Source of the DNA: RI-153 sp963721725
Lineage (GTDB): Bacteria; Chloroflexota; Anaerolineae; Caldilineales; Caldilineaceae
Direction of reading: 5' to 3'
Assembly (NCBI GenBank): GCA_963721725.1
Contig: CAVRLX010000007.1
Location: 62,001-126,000, forward strand
Length of the DNA stretch: 64,000 nucleotides
Below are positions 57,288 to 64,000 of this stretch, piece by piece; the first letter of the stretch is position 1, and each line of letters begins with the position of its first letter. The position numbers were made by a program, and so were the translations under genes. The notes under the pieces are model-generated. The model was not told where the DNA came from. It saw nothing but the letters and a program-made list of their open reading frames with translations, and made no database searches.

Positions 57288-58082
57288 TCAAGCGGCGGTG
57301 CGATCCAGATCGGCCACGGCTTTCACCTTCTCCGACGCCTGCCCCATTGCCACGCCAAAGCCCACGCTTTCAAACATCGGAATATCATTGTCGTTGTCGC
57401 CAATGGCCATCACCCGCGCCGGGTCGATGGTGAGATGGGCCAACAATTGACGCACGCCTTCGCCTTTGTCCACGCCCGCCGCTGTGCCTTCCACCAACAG
57501 GTCATGGGTGCGCGTAATGTGCAGGGCAGGGAATTGGGCCTGTAGCTGTGCCGTCAGATCGGCCTCGTCTTTGAGCGCGTTATACGTAATAAATTTTAGC
57601 GCCGACACCATGCCCACCGCGGCCACCGCCTCGCTGAGTGCTGGGACCAATTGCCGCGGGCTGCCAAACCAGTGGTCATAGTGGTGGGGATCGTGGACCT
57701 CGCGGTTTTGGTAGATCAGCGTTTCGCCCACGCCATCGGTGACGTAGAGTGCCGTCACCCGTTGTGTCTCGTCCACCCAGCGCGCCACATCAACCACGGC
57801 GTCTGGCGGCAACAGCGCTCGAAAGATTATCTCGCCTGTGTGAGGGTGTCCCACCACTGCGCCCTGTGTGGTCACCACCGGCAGCGTAATTCCCAGCGTC
57901 CGCGCCACAGTGCGTACATAGTCCAAAATGCGCCCGGTGGCAATCGTCACCGGCACGCCCGCTGCTTGGACATCGGCAATGGCTTGGATCACCGCGGGCG
58001 AAAAGCCGTTGGCATAGCGTTTATCCAAAATTGTGCCGTCGAGATCGAGCACAACGAGATCAAATCGAGGGTGGGCAGTCAC
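57288..58082 (-). CDS. Cof-type HAD superfamily phosphatase
   Basis: The 264-residue protein has motif I V-L-D-L-D-G-T-I-L (Asp13 and Asp15), a threonine in V-T-I-A-T-G-R for motif II, a C2-type cap in the middle and motif IV G-D-N-D-N-D-I-P-M-F. Cof/YidA-type enzymes dephosphorylate sugar phosphates, pyridoxal phosphate or flavin precursors; the substrate here is open. GTG at 58082 is chosen because GAAGG lies upstream; an ATG at 58160 would add 26 residues that do not match the family. Confidence 0.88.
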   Translation of the reverse strand: MTAHPRFDLVVLDLDGTILDKRYANGFSPAVIQAIADVQAAGVPVTIATGRILDYVRTVARTLGITLPVVTTQGAVVGHPHTGEIIFRALLPPDAVVDVARWVDETQRVTALYVTDGVGETLIYQNREVHDPHHYDHWFGSPRQLVPALSEAVAAVGMVSALKFITYNALKDEADLTAQLQAQFPALHITRTHDLLVEGTAAGVDKGEGVRQLLAHLTIDPARVMAIGDNDNDIPMFESVGFGVAMGQASEKVKAVADLDRTAA

Positions 58083-58227
58083 GGCAGGGCCTTCTTTCTG
58101 CAAGGGTGTAAATAAGCGGGATAAAATAACAATTTGTCCACGATGGCGGAAATCGTACAAGGGTAATCGGATTGCGTGATGCGTATCTCTGTTTCATGCA
58201 AAACGCATCTGGTCTGACGGTTTCGGT

Positions 58228-61200
58228 CTATCCCCCGCAGCACTGGATCAAGCGGTTTGAGGGATTGCTCTGCCAGAAGCTCTGGCGCAGTTCGGCGTTG
58301 GGAATAGTATTGGCGATGCGGGTGAGAACGGCGCGGGCGCGGGCCAACAAAGCCGCGGCGCGTGGATCGTCACAAGCGCAGAGAATGCGATAGACATCGG
58401 CGTAGACATGGCTCTGATCCACCACAATGCCCAGATCGCCGGTCAAAATTTCGGGCAGATAAGGTTCGATCATTGCGAGCGCTTCGTGACTTTTGCCCTG
58501 GGCCAACAGAATCGTCGCCTGTCCCAGCACCGCCGTCTGAAAATCCATGGAACGGCCATGTTTATCTAAAATCTGCATGGCGCGTGCAAAGGCATCCCAC
58601 CCGGCAGCCAACTCCCCCTTTTGTACATAGGCACGGCCCATCAAAATGGAGGCCAACGCTTGCAGATCCAAATGTTGGAACTCCTGTGCCAATTGGATAG
58701 TCTGCTGCGCAATCTCAATGGTGGTTGTTTCATTGCCCGTAAAAAGAGCATGAAGCGCTTTGCGCATGTAGTAAATCGACAGGTGAAGTAGATTCCCCGC
58801 CTTTTTGAGCAAAGGGTAGCATTGCAAATTGTACGTAGCCATCTCCTTGAAATCGCCTAAATAATAGTAGTAGCCAGCGTACAAATTGAGGGCTTGGGCT
58901 TCGATTAGCACATTTTTTACCAAGCGGGCGTTGTGCAGCAGATGATCGAGGTGATGGCGCACTGTGGAGAAGTCGCCGGACCGGTTCTGGATGTGGACCA
59001 GATAGCGGCGGGCCATGAAATCCGCCATCAGATCCCCGCTCTGTTCTGCCAACACTACAGCCTTTTCCAAAAGGGCAAGGCGTTGGGCCAGATCGCCTTT
59101 TTGCCCAGCCAGGGCCGACAACTCCATGTAAAGCCGGGATTGGATCGCATAGTCTGAGGAAGTGTGCAGGCGCTGATACGCTTCGTTCAGATGATGCTCC
59201 ACCTGGGAGCGTCGCCCCTGGTGATGATAGAGCCAACTCAGGGTGAGGTGGATTTCGCCGAGCAGATCCGGCGCGCCGCACGGCTGCTCTTCGGCCAGGG
59301 CCAGCGCATGGTGGGCAGCCTCTACAACCTCGGCCAGAGGCGCATGAGTATAGGCAAAGCTCGCCTCGATTAGCTGTAAGCGCGCCAATAGATCAGACTG
59401 CTGGGCCGCTGAGAATGCTGGATCGGCGGTGGACCCTGCCAGCGCGTGGCGTACCTCCGCCGCCAGCCGTTGTCCCTCGGCCTGCATGCCTATGATGGAC
59501 CAAAAGCGCGCAAACGCTTGCTGGCTCTGCTGCACAGTGACCCAGTCTCCGTGGACACCCGCCGTCACCCAGGCTGCGCGTAGATTGGGCAGATCCAGCC
59601 GCAACCGTCCAATCGCCTGAAATTGACCCGTCCCCACAATCTCCTGGCCCTCTGCGGCTAAGCGTGCCAAATAGTAGCGGCTGTGGGCGCGACGCATAGC
59701 CACCGTGTCGCCTAATTCCGTCAGTTTTTCAGCACAAAACTGGCGGATTAACCCGTGTATGGTAAAGCGGTCGGCGGCCACCCGTGTCACCAGCGAATGG
59801 GAGATCAGGCGCATGAGATCCAACGGTGAAGCTTCGGCCACACGCTCAATGGCCTCCTGGCTAAAGGTATCGTGGAAAATAGAGAGACGGGCCAGGGTCT
59901 GTTGCGCCGAATCGGGCAGCAGTTGCCAAGAAATCTCGAAGGTGGCGCGGATGTTTTGATGGCGGGCGGGCAGATCGCGCAGAGGCGTGGCAAAGAAATC
60001 CAGGCTTTGGCTAATCTGTGCGGCTATCGTGGCGCAGTCGTAGATAGAAAGCCAAGAAGCGGCCATAGAAATTGCCAGCGGCATTCCCTTCACCCATTGG
60101 CAGATCTCTAAAATGGTACGCAAGTCGGCATCGGTCGGCTTAAAATTGGGCTGTGTACGCCGTGCCCGCTCCAAAAAGAAGGCCACCGCGCTGTACTGTT
60201 CAATGGGTTGGACTTTGGATTTCGCCTCGGCTTTGGCCTCGCTTGGATAGTCCAACCCGTCCAGCAGAAGTTGCCATTCAGCTTCGATTTGCAAGGGGTG
60301 GCGCGAACTGACCAGACAGGTGACGGCGGGCGCAGCCTGCAAAATTTCCAGAATCAGCGGCACGCTTTCCATCAGTTGTTCGAAATTATCCAATACCAAC
60401 AAAAGGGTTTGTTTTGCCAACCCGCGTAGTAGTTGCTGTTGGGGCTTGCCGCCTTCGGCCAGGGGAATAGAAAGCGCGTCGGCAATGGCGTGAATCACCT
60501 CTTCGGTACCCCTGGCCGCGGCCAGCGGCACAAAATAGAGGCCGTCGGGATAGTTAAGCGGGTTCAAGTGCTGGGCGGCTTCCACAATCAGGCGGCTTTT
60601 GCCCATGCCGCCGGGGCCGGTCACAGTGAAGAGCCGACCGCTTGGATCGGCCAGCCGCTCCACAATGTGGGCGAGTTCCATTTGACGACCAAAGAAGGGG
60701 ACCAGAAATTGGGGAAAATGATAGCGTTTGCCGGGTTTGGGTAATTGGCGCTGCACCGCCTGCATCAGAACCTCTGGCTGGCGAAAGTGATTGAGCTGGG
60801 CGTAAAGCTGAGTCAATTCTTGGCCCGGCGCAACCCCCAACTCGTCGGTGAGCATGGCAAGGCAGCGATCATATTGGGCCAGGGCTGCTTCGCGCTCGCC
60901 CAAGAGCGCCAGTGCCTCGATGAGGTAAGCATAGGCCGACTCTTGATAGGGTTCCAGCGCGATAAGTTGTGCGGCCAGAGGGCGCACCGTGGCGTGGGCT
61001 TGCAGGCCGCGGTGATAGCGGATCAGGGTTTGCAACGCGTCCACAACTTGGCGGTGAAAAACTTCGCGCTGGAGCAGGAGCCACTCCTCGAAAGCTGGGC
61101 TATCGTCCACGCTCAGCCCCATCAACAACTCCCCGCCATAGAGCGCCACGGCCTGATGCAAGCGCGCTGCACAAGGGGCACAGCGATCCAGTGCCGCGTG

Positions 61201-61557
61201 AGCGTGTTTCTGGCAGTCGTGCAGGATGGCCTGAAAGCGCAGCGCATCCACCGAAAAGAGTGAGGCATCAAACTGGATCGTATGATAGTCACTCCCAAAG
61301 GGATCAGAGCCGGGGCCGCTCTGAAGATCGCGGCGCATGCGTGAGAGGGTCTGGCGCAGGTTTTGGCGCGACAGTTTGTGGGGCTGTTCAGGCCAGAAAA
61401 GCTCGGCCAAGGCGGCGCGGGTATGGGTAGGGGAAGGGTTTAGCAGAAGATAGGCCAGCAGAGCCTGTCCGCGTTCGGTGGCAAAGCGTGACAAGGGTGT
61501 GCCGTTGATGTGAAGTTCAAAGATACCGAAAAGGGTGACGTTAACTTGTGGGGACAT
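58228..61557 (-). CDS. AfsR/SARP-like regulator: BTAD domain, NB-ARC ATPase and TPR-like repeats
   Basis: The 1,109-residue protein begins with a winged-helix part (L-F-G-I-F-E-L-H-I-N-G, A-L-L-A-Y-L-L-L-N-P, A-A-L-A-E-L-F-W-P-E) and a BTAD region (L-Y-G-G-E-L-L, Q-E-S-A-Y-A-Y-L-I-E-A-L) to about 255. Next is an NB-ARC-type STAND ATPase with Walker A G-P-G-G-M-G-K-S (314-321), Walker B L-L-L-V-L-D-N-F-E-Q (near 386-394) and S-S-R-H-P-L. Many TPR-like helices follow to the C-terminus. Such proteins switch on promoters when the ATPase binds its signal. A leaderless-looking promoter lies at 61565-61594, and the opposite strand has direct repeats that could be its operator (61714-61744). Confidence 0.9.
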   Translation of the reverse strand: MSPQVNVTLFGIFELHINGTPLSRFATERGQALLAYLLLNPSPTHTRAALAELFWPEQPHKLSRQNLRQTLSRMRRDLQSGPGSDPFGSDYHTIQFDASLFSVDALRFQAILHDCQKHAHAALDRCAPCAARLHQAVALYGGELLMGLSVDDSPAFEEWLLLQREVFHRQVVDALQTLIRYHRGLQAHATVRPLAAQLIALEPYQESAYAYLIEALALLGEREAALAQYDRCLAMLTDELGVAPGQELTQLYAQLNHFRQPEVLMQAVQRQLPKPGKRYHFPQFLVPFFGRQMELAHIVERLADPSGRLFTVTGPGGMGKSRLIVEAAQHLNPLNYPDGLYFVPLAAARGTEEVIHAIADALSIPLAEGGKPQQQLLRGLAKQTLLLVLDNFEQLMESVPLILEILQAAPAVTCLVSSRHPLQIEAEWQLLLDGLDYPSEAKAEAKSKVQPIEQYSAVAFFLERARRTQPNFKPTDADLRTILEICQWVKGMPLAISMAASWLSIYDCATIAAQISQSLDFFATPLRDLPARHQNIRATFEISWQLLPDSAQQTLARLSIFHDTFSQEAIERVAEASPLDLMRLISHSLVTRVAADRFTIHGLIRQFCAEKLTELGDTVAMRRAHSRYYLARLAAEGQEIVGTGQFQAIGRLRLDLPNLRAAWVTAGVHGDWVTVQQSQQAFARFWSIIGMQAEGQRLAAEVRHALAGSTADPAFSAAQQSDLLARLQLIEASFAYTHAPLAEVVEAAHHALALAEEQPCGAPDLLGEIHLTLSWLYHHQGRRSQVEHHLNEAYQRLHTSSDYAIQSRLYMELSALAGQKGDLAQRLALLEKAVVLAEQSGDLMADFMARRYLVHIQNRSGDFSTVRHHLDHLLHNARLVKNVLIEAQALNLYAGYYYYLGDFKEMATYNLQCYPLLKKAGNLLHLSIYYMRKALHALFTGNETTTIEIAQQTIQLAQEFQHLDLQALASILMGRAYVQKGELAAGWDAFARAMQILDKHGRSMDFQTAVLGQATILLAQGKSHEALAMIEPYLPEILTGDLGIVVDQSHVYADVYRILCACDDPRAAALLARARAVLTRIANTIPNAELRQSFWQSNPSNRLIQCCGG

Positions 61558-61564
61558 AGAAATA

Positions 61565-61594
61565 ATTATAGGGTAGCTTCTTTATTTGTTCCAA
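61565..61594 (-). promoter_or_regulatory. Promoter of the SARP-like gene, probably leaderless
   Basis: On the minus strand TTGGAA (61594-61589) and a perfect TATAAT (61570-61565) are 18 bases apart. The ATG at 61557 starts seven bases after the -10 box and has no ribosome binding site, the same arrangement as the DUF2723 gene. Confidence 0.45.
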
Positions 61595-61713
61595 GCATAC
61601 TGATCTCCCTGGACATAATTGAGAATGGGGAATCGGCGAAAAGTGCCGGGGGCTTCCCACATCAGCCTTGCATTACACCCGATCTCCCTTCTGTGCCCCA
61701 ACGGTTTTGTGTC

Positions 61714-61744
61714 CGTCACACTTTCGTCACACATGGCCTATAGG
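61714..61744 (+). promoter_or_regulatory. Direct repeats with 11-base period before a -10-like box: candidate SARP operator
   Basis: cgtcacac occurs at 61714-61721 and again at 61725-61732, an exact 11-base period, followed six bases later by tatagg (61739-61744). Actinobacterial SARP proteins bind heptamer direct repeats at 11-base spacing just upstream of the -10 box. The position is between the SARP-like gene and the divergent gene at 61889. Confidence 0.4.
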
Positions 61745-61888
61745 CTGAATTCAATGAGGATCGACGCCGTTACAGGCTGGCAGGTGTAATCAAGAATTTG
61801 GCGTCGCCCAAATCTCTGAGTCAAGATGGAGTCGCCCCTCATCATAACGAATAAGGAACCACAACAGTACCGGAAAAGGATCGTCCCT

Positions 61889-62119
61889 ATGCCTGACGCC
61901 AGATACCCGCACTACCAGTCTTTCTTGCTGCGCTTCTGGCAAGAATCCGCCCAAACTCCCTGGCGTGTTTCGCTCCATTCCGTTGACGATGGCAAAACCA
62001 TCGCCTTTGGCGATCTTGAGTCATTACTGCTCTTTTTGCTGCACCGGGCCGACCAGATCACCGATTCATCGCTGCCCTTTTCTATCAACGATTCCATCCC
62101 CACAGGAGACACCCCATGA
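61889..62119 (+). CDS. Small conserved-looking protein of unknown function
   Basis: The 76-residue protein begins M-P-D-A-R-Y-P-H-Y-Q-S-F-L-L-R-F-W-Q-E-S and continues W-R-V-S-L-H-S-V-D-D-G-K-T-I-A-F-G-D-L-E-S-L. The central part looks like a two-stranded sheet with a helix. AAGGA lies about ten bases before the ATG at 61889; a longer frame from 61826 lacks a site. The last four bases overlap the next gene (ATGA). The Trp/Phe-rich start recalls short proteins found beside secreted proteins in Chloroflexota, but I cannot name a family. Its position after the candidate SARP operator suggests control by the divergent regulator. Confidence 0.6.
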   Translation: MPDARYPHYQSFLLRFWQESAQTPWRVSLHSVDDGKTIAFGDLESLLLFLLHRADQITDSSLPFSINDSIPTGDTP

Positions 62120-62598
62120 AAGTCTACACGCTCCGCTCTCTCGCCTTTTGTATGCTCATCCTGTGTGCTGTGCTGCTAATGGTGGGCACATTCTTCATGG
62201 CGGCCCCCTCGATCACCCACGCCCAATTGCCGCCGCGCCCTACGTTGACGCCCACGCCTTCCCCCACTCCCTTGTCTACGCCCCTTGCCACTGCGCGCCC
62301 GGTGGATAATCCCGTCCGCATTCGCTTGGCGGTGCCAGCGTATGAAGGCGCGTGGTCTCTCGTCCAATGGCAGGACAGCGCCGGGGGCTGGCACGACGTC
62401 GACGGCTGGCAAGGCGAGATCGAAGCGGGCCAGAAACAGTGGCGCGTGTCTCCCAAAGATTTTGACACCGGCCCCTTTCGCTGGCTTGTGATGGATCAGC
62501 CCAACGGCGAAATTTTGGCGATCAGTGATCCCTTTCTCTTACCCACCCGCGCCGAGCCGCTGCGGGTGATCACTCTGGGAGATGAGCCTATGCCATAA
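62116..62598 (+). CDS. Secreted protein of unknown function with Thr-Pro linker
   Basis: The 160-residue protein has a signal peptide (A-F-C-M-L-I-L-C-A-V-L-L-M-V-G, then S-I-T-H-A-Q), a short Thr-Pro linker and one domain of about 95 residues, rich in Trp (A-W-S-L-V-Q-W-Q-D-S-A-G-G-W-H-D-V-D-G-W). That domain ends E-P-L-R-V-I-T-L-G-D-E. It overlaps the preceding small gene by four bases and is followed after 72 bases by a beta-helix surface protein. No family was recognised; a surface or matrix role is likely from the signal peptide and the company it keeps. Confidence 0.65.
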   Translation: MKVYTLRSLAFCMLILCAVLLMVGTFFMAAPSITHAQLPPRPTLTPTPSPTPLSTPLATARPVDNPVRIRLAVPAYEGAWSLVQWQDSAGGWHDVDGWQGEIEAGQKQWRVSPKDFDTGPFRWLVMDQPNGEILAISDPFLLPTRAEPLRVITLGDEPMP

Positions 62599-62670
62599 CA
62601 AACCGATATCCCCATCCACCTTGTTGCCACCCCAAACACTGACTATTTACTTCCAAGAAAGAGAGCACCC

Positions 62671-64000
62671 ATGATTCCCCTATCCGCCTTTTCGCGACGT
62701 TCTTTTTTACTCACCACCCTGGCGCTGCTCATATCGTTGTTGCTTATGCCATCCCAGGCGGCTATCGGCGCACAGCCCCAAGCGCCCGCCGCCACTGTCC
62801 GCTACGTGAACGCCGCCGCCACGGGCAACGGCAACGGCACATCCTGGGCCAACGCGTTTACCAAAGTGCAAGATGCCCTGGCCGCCGCCGTGGCAGGCGA
62901 TGAAATCTGGATCGCCGCCGGCGTCTACACCCCGAACACAGCCAACACAACCATCGATTTGAAGAATGGTGTCGCCCTCTATGGCGGCTTTGCGGGGACA
63001 GAAAGCCAGCGCGACCAGCGCAACTGGCAGACCCACCGCACTATCCTCAGCGGCGATGTGGACGGCAACGATTTCAACAGCGACGGCAACTTTATCAGCG
63101 AAGGCGTTGGCCACATTCAGGGTACCAACGCCGGGCGCATTGTTGTTAGCAACGGCATAGATCGCACGGCTCGTCTCGACGGCGTCATCCTCACCGGGGC
63201 CGCCGTTGATGGCGCTATCATTCTCGACAACAGCAGCCCCACCCTGGTCAACCTCACCATCATTGGCAATCAGGCTCAGGGTGGCAATGATGGTGGGGGG
63301 ATTCGCATTTCCAACGGCAGCCCTCTGCTCAACAACGTCCGCATTGTGAACAACACGGCCTTTCGGGGAGGGGGTATCCACAGCTTTAACAACAGCAACC
63401 CGATTTTGCTCAACGTAACCTTGCAGGGCAATGTGTCTGAGGGCGGGGCCGGGGGGATGAACAGCGCCACTAGCAGCGCCACGCTCATCAACGTCTCGTT
63501 TGTGGGCAACCGCGCCGGGGGCGAAGGCGCGGGCATGAATAATGACAAGAGCAACGCTACCCTCGTCAATGTGATTTTTGTGGGCAATAGCACCACTGCC
63601 GCGCAAGGCGGCGGCATGGCAAATGTTAACGGTGGCACCATCACCCTCACCAATGTCACCTTTGTGGACAACGGTTCGAATGACAACGGCGGCGGCATGT
63701 ACACCTATAACAGCGAACCCACCCTGCGTAACACCATCTTCTGGAACAACGATGGCACAGATCGTGTCAACCAGATCAACGGCAGCACGGGCAGCATCCA
63801 GCACAGCCTGATCCAGGGGGACAACACCACCGACAACGGCAATTTGGACGGTACCGTCACCCAGCCCGGCTTCGTGCGCCTGCCCAACGGCAACGACTAC
63901 GGCGATCTGCGCCTGCGCACCGATTCCGCGCTGCAGGACAAGGGCAACAACAGCTTCCTCCCCGCCGACACCCAGGATCTGGACGGCGACGGCGACACCA
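62671..64000 (+). CDS. Secreted parallel beta-helix protein, truncated by the right edge
   Basis: Open to the end of the window (443 codons). The N-terminus has a twin-arginine-like S-R-R-S-F-L-L and a hydrophobic signal segment ending Q-A-A-I-G-A. R-Y-V-N-A-A-A-T-G-N-G-N-G-T-S-W-A-N-A-F follows, typical of right-handed beta-helix (pectate-lyase-like/polymorphic membrane) repeats. Rungs such as N-S-S-P-T-L-V-N-L-T-I-I-G-N, G-G-G-I-R-I-S-N-G-S-P-L-L-N-N-V and G-G-G-M-Y-T-Y-N-S-E-P-T-L-R-N-T-I-F-W-N recur about every 22-28 residues. D-L-D-G-D-G-D-T near the edge is a calcium-loop style motif. Likely a surface adhesin or polysaccharide-binding protein; catalytic residues of lyases were not identified. 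Confidence 0.85.
   Translation, partial: MIPLSAFSRRSFLLTTLALLISLLLMPSQAAIGAQPQAPAATVRYVNAAATGNGNGTSWANAFTKVQDALAAAVAGDEIWIAAGVYTPNTANTTIDLKNGVALYGGFAGTESQRDQRNWQTHRTILSGDVDGNDFNSDGNFISEGVGHIQGTNAGRIVVSNGIDRTARLDGVILTGAAVDGAIILDNSSPTLVNLTIIGNQAQGGNDGGGIRISNGSPLLNNVRIVNNTAFRGGGIHSFNNSNPILLNVTLQGNVSEGGAGGMNSATSSATLINVSFVGNRAGGEGAGMNNDKSNATLVNVIFVGNSTTAAQGGGMANVNGGTITLTNVTFVDNGSNDNGGGMYTYNSEPTLRNTIFWNNDGTDRVNQINGSTGSIQHSLIQGDNTTDNGNLDGTVTQPGFVRLPNGNDYGDLRLRTDSALQDKGNNSFLPADTQDLDGDGDT

Noticed and set aside
62707..63804. Long open frame (365 codons) on the minus strand opposite the beta-helix gene
   Set aside because: It is the mirror of a strongly repetitive real gene on the plus strand with a signal peptide and beta-helix rungs. 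The antisense product has no family features and no ribosome binding site.

Overview
The window looks like chromosomal DNA of a Chloroflexota bacterium, most likely near Caldilineae/Anaerolineae. This is inferred from content, not from a marker gene: GC-rich DNA, many secreted proteins with long Thr/Pro linkers, an AfsR/SARP-type BTAD-NB-ARC regulator, several DUF2723/GT39-like membrane glycosyltransferases, SH3b-fasciclin lipoproteins, PQQ-type beta-propellers and a UMF1 transporter. No rRNA, tRNA, CRISPR array, transposase or phage gene was seen. Layout: 0-6.8 kb holds a minus-strand chemotaxis operon (cheW, cheA, cheY, cheB, cheR, cheX) that ends in a clear terminator, with the start of another minus-strand gene at the left edge. 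At 7-11.3 kb two membrane glycosyltransferase-like proteins converge. At 11.5-20.6 kb a mosaic secreted protein of about 3,013 residues is split in two by one missing base. At 20.8-22.3 kb lie TadG-like and TadE-like genes. At 22.5-28 kb a minus-strand cluster contains the most unusual genes of the window: a RelA/SpoT-like protein with degenerate catalytic domains but intact TGS, Cys-Cys/His-Cys and ACT-like regions, fused to a P-loop ATPase; then a second ATPase fused to a winged helix; then pseudouridine-5'-phosphate glycosidase. At 28.3-36.9 kb are two small membrane proteins, PBP1A, a broken multi-pass membrane protein, an SH3b-fasciclin lipoprotein and a DUF2723 protein. At 37-48 kb are an Amt-like protein without the twin histidines, ThpR, a fibronectin-like surface protein, a Sco protein, a thioredoxin-like protein, a UMF1 transporter, pyruvate kinase, a ParB-like protein and a DUF3048 lipoprotein. 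At 48-55 kb a PQQ propeller, a multi-pass membrane protein and a GH3-family enzyme may form an operon. At 55-64 kb are a solute-binding lipoprotein, a Cys-cluster protein, a HAD phosphatase, the SARP regulator, and divergently two small genes and a beta-helix protein that runs off the right edge. Two themes cut across the window. First, at least eleven single-base frameshifts interrupt otherwise normal genes. One is shown by an internal duplicate copy and one by an exact family motif, so indel errors in the assembly are the simplest explanation, and the reading frames should be repaired before use. Second, three families of short palindromic dispersed repeats occur here: family A (about 62 bp, 4 copies), family B (about 65 bp, 3 copies) and family C (about 80 bp, several copies). 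One family C element lies in frame inside the GH3 gene, and one family A element sits between two inverted family C halves.
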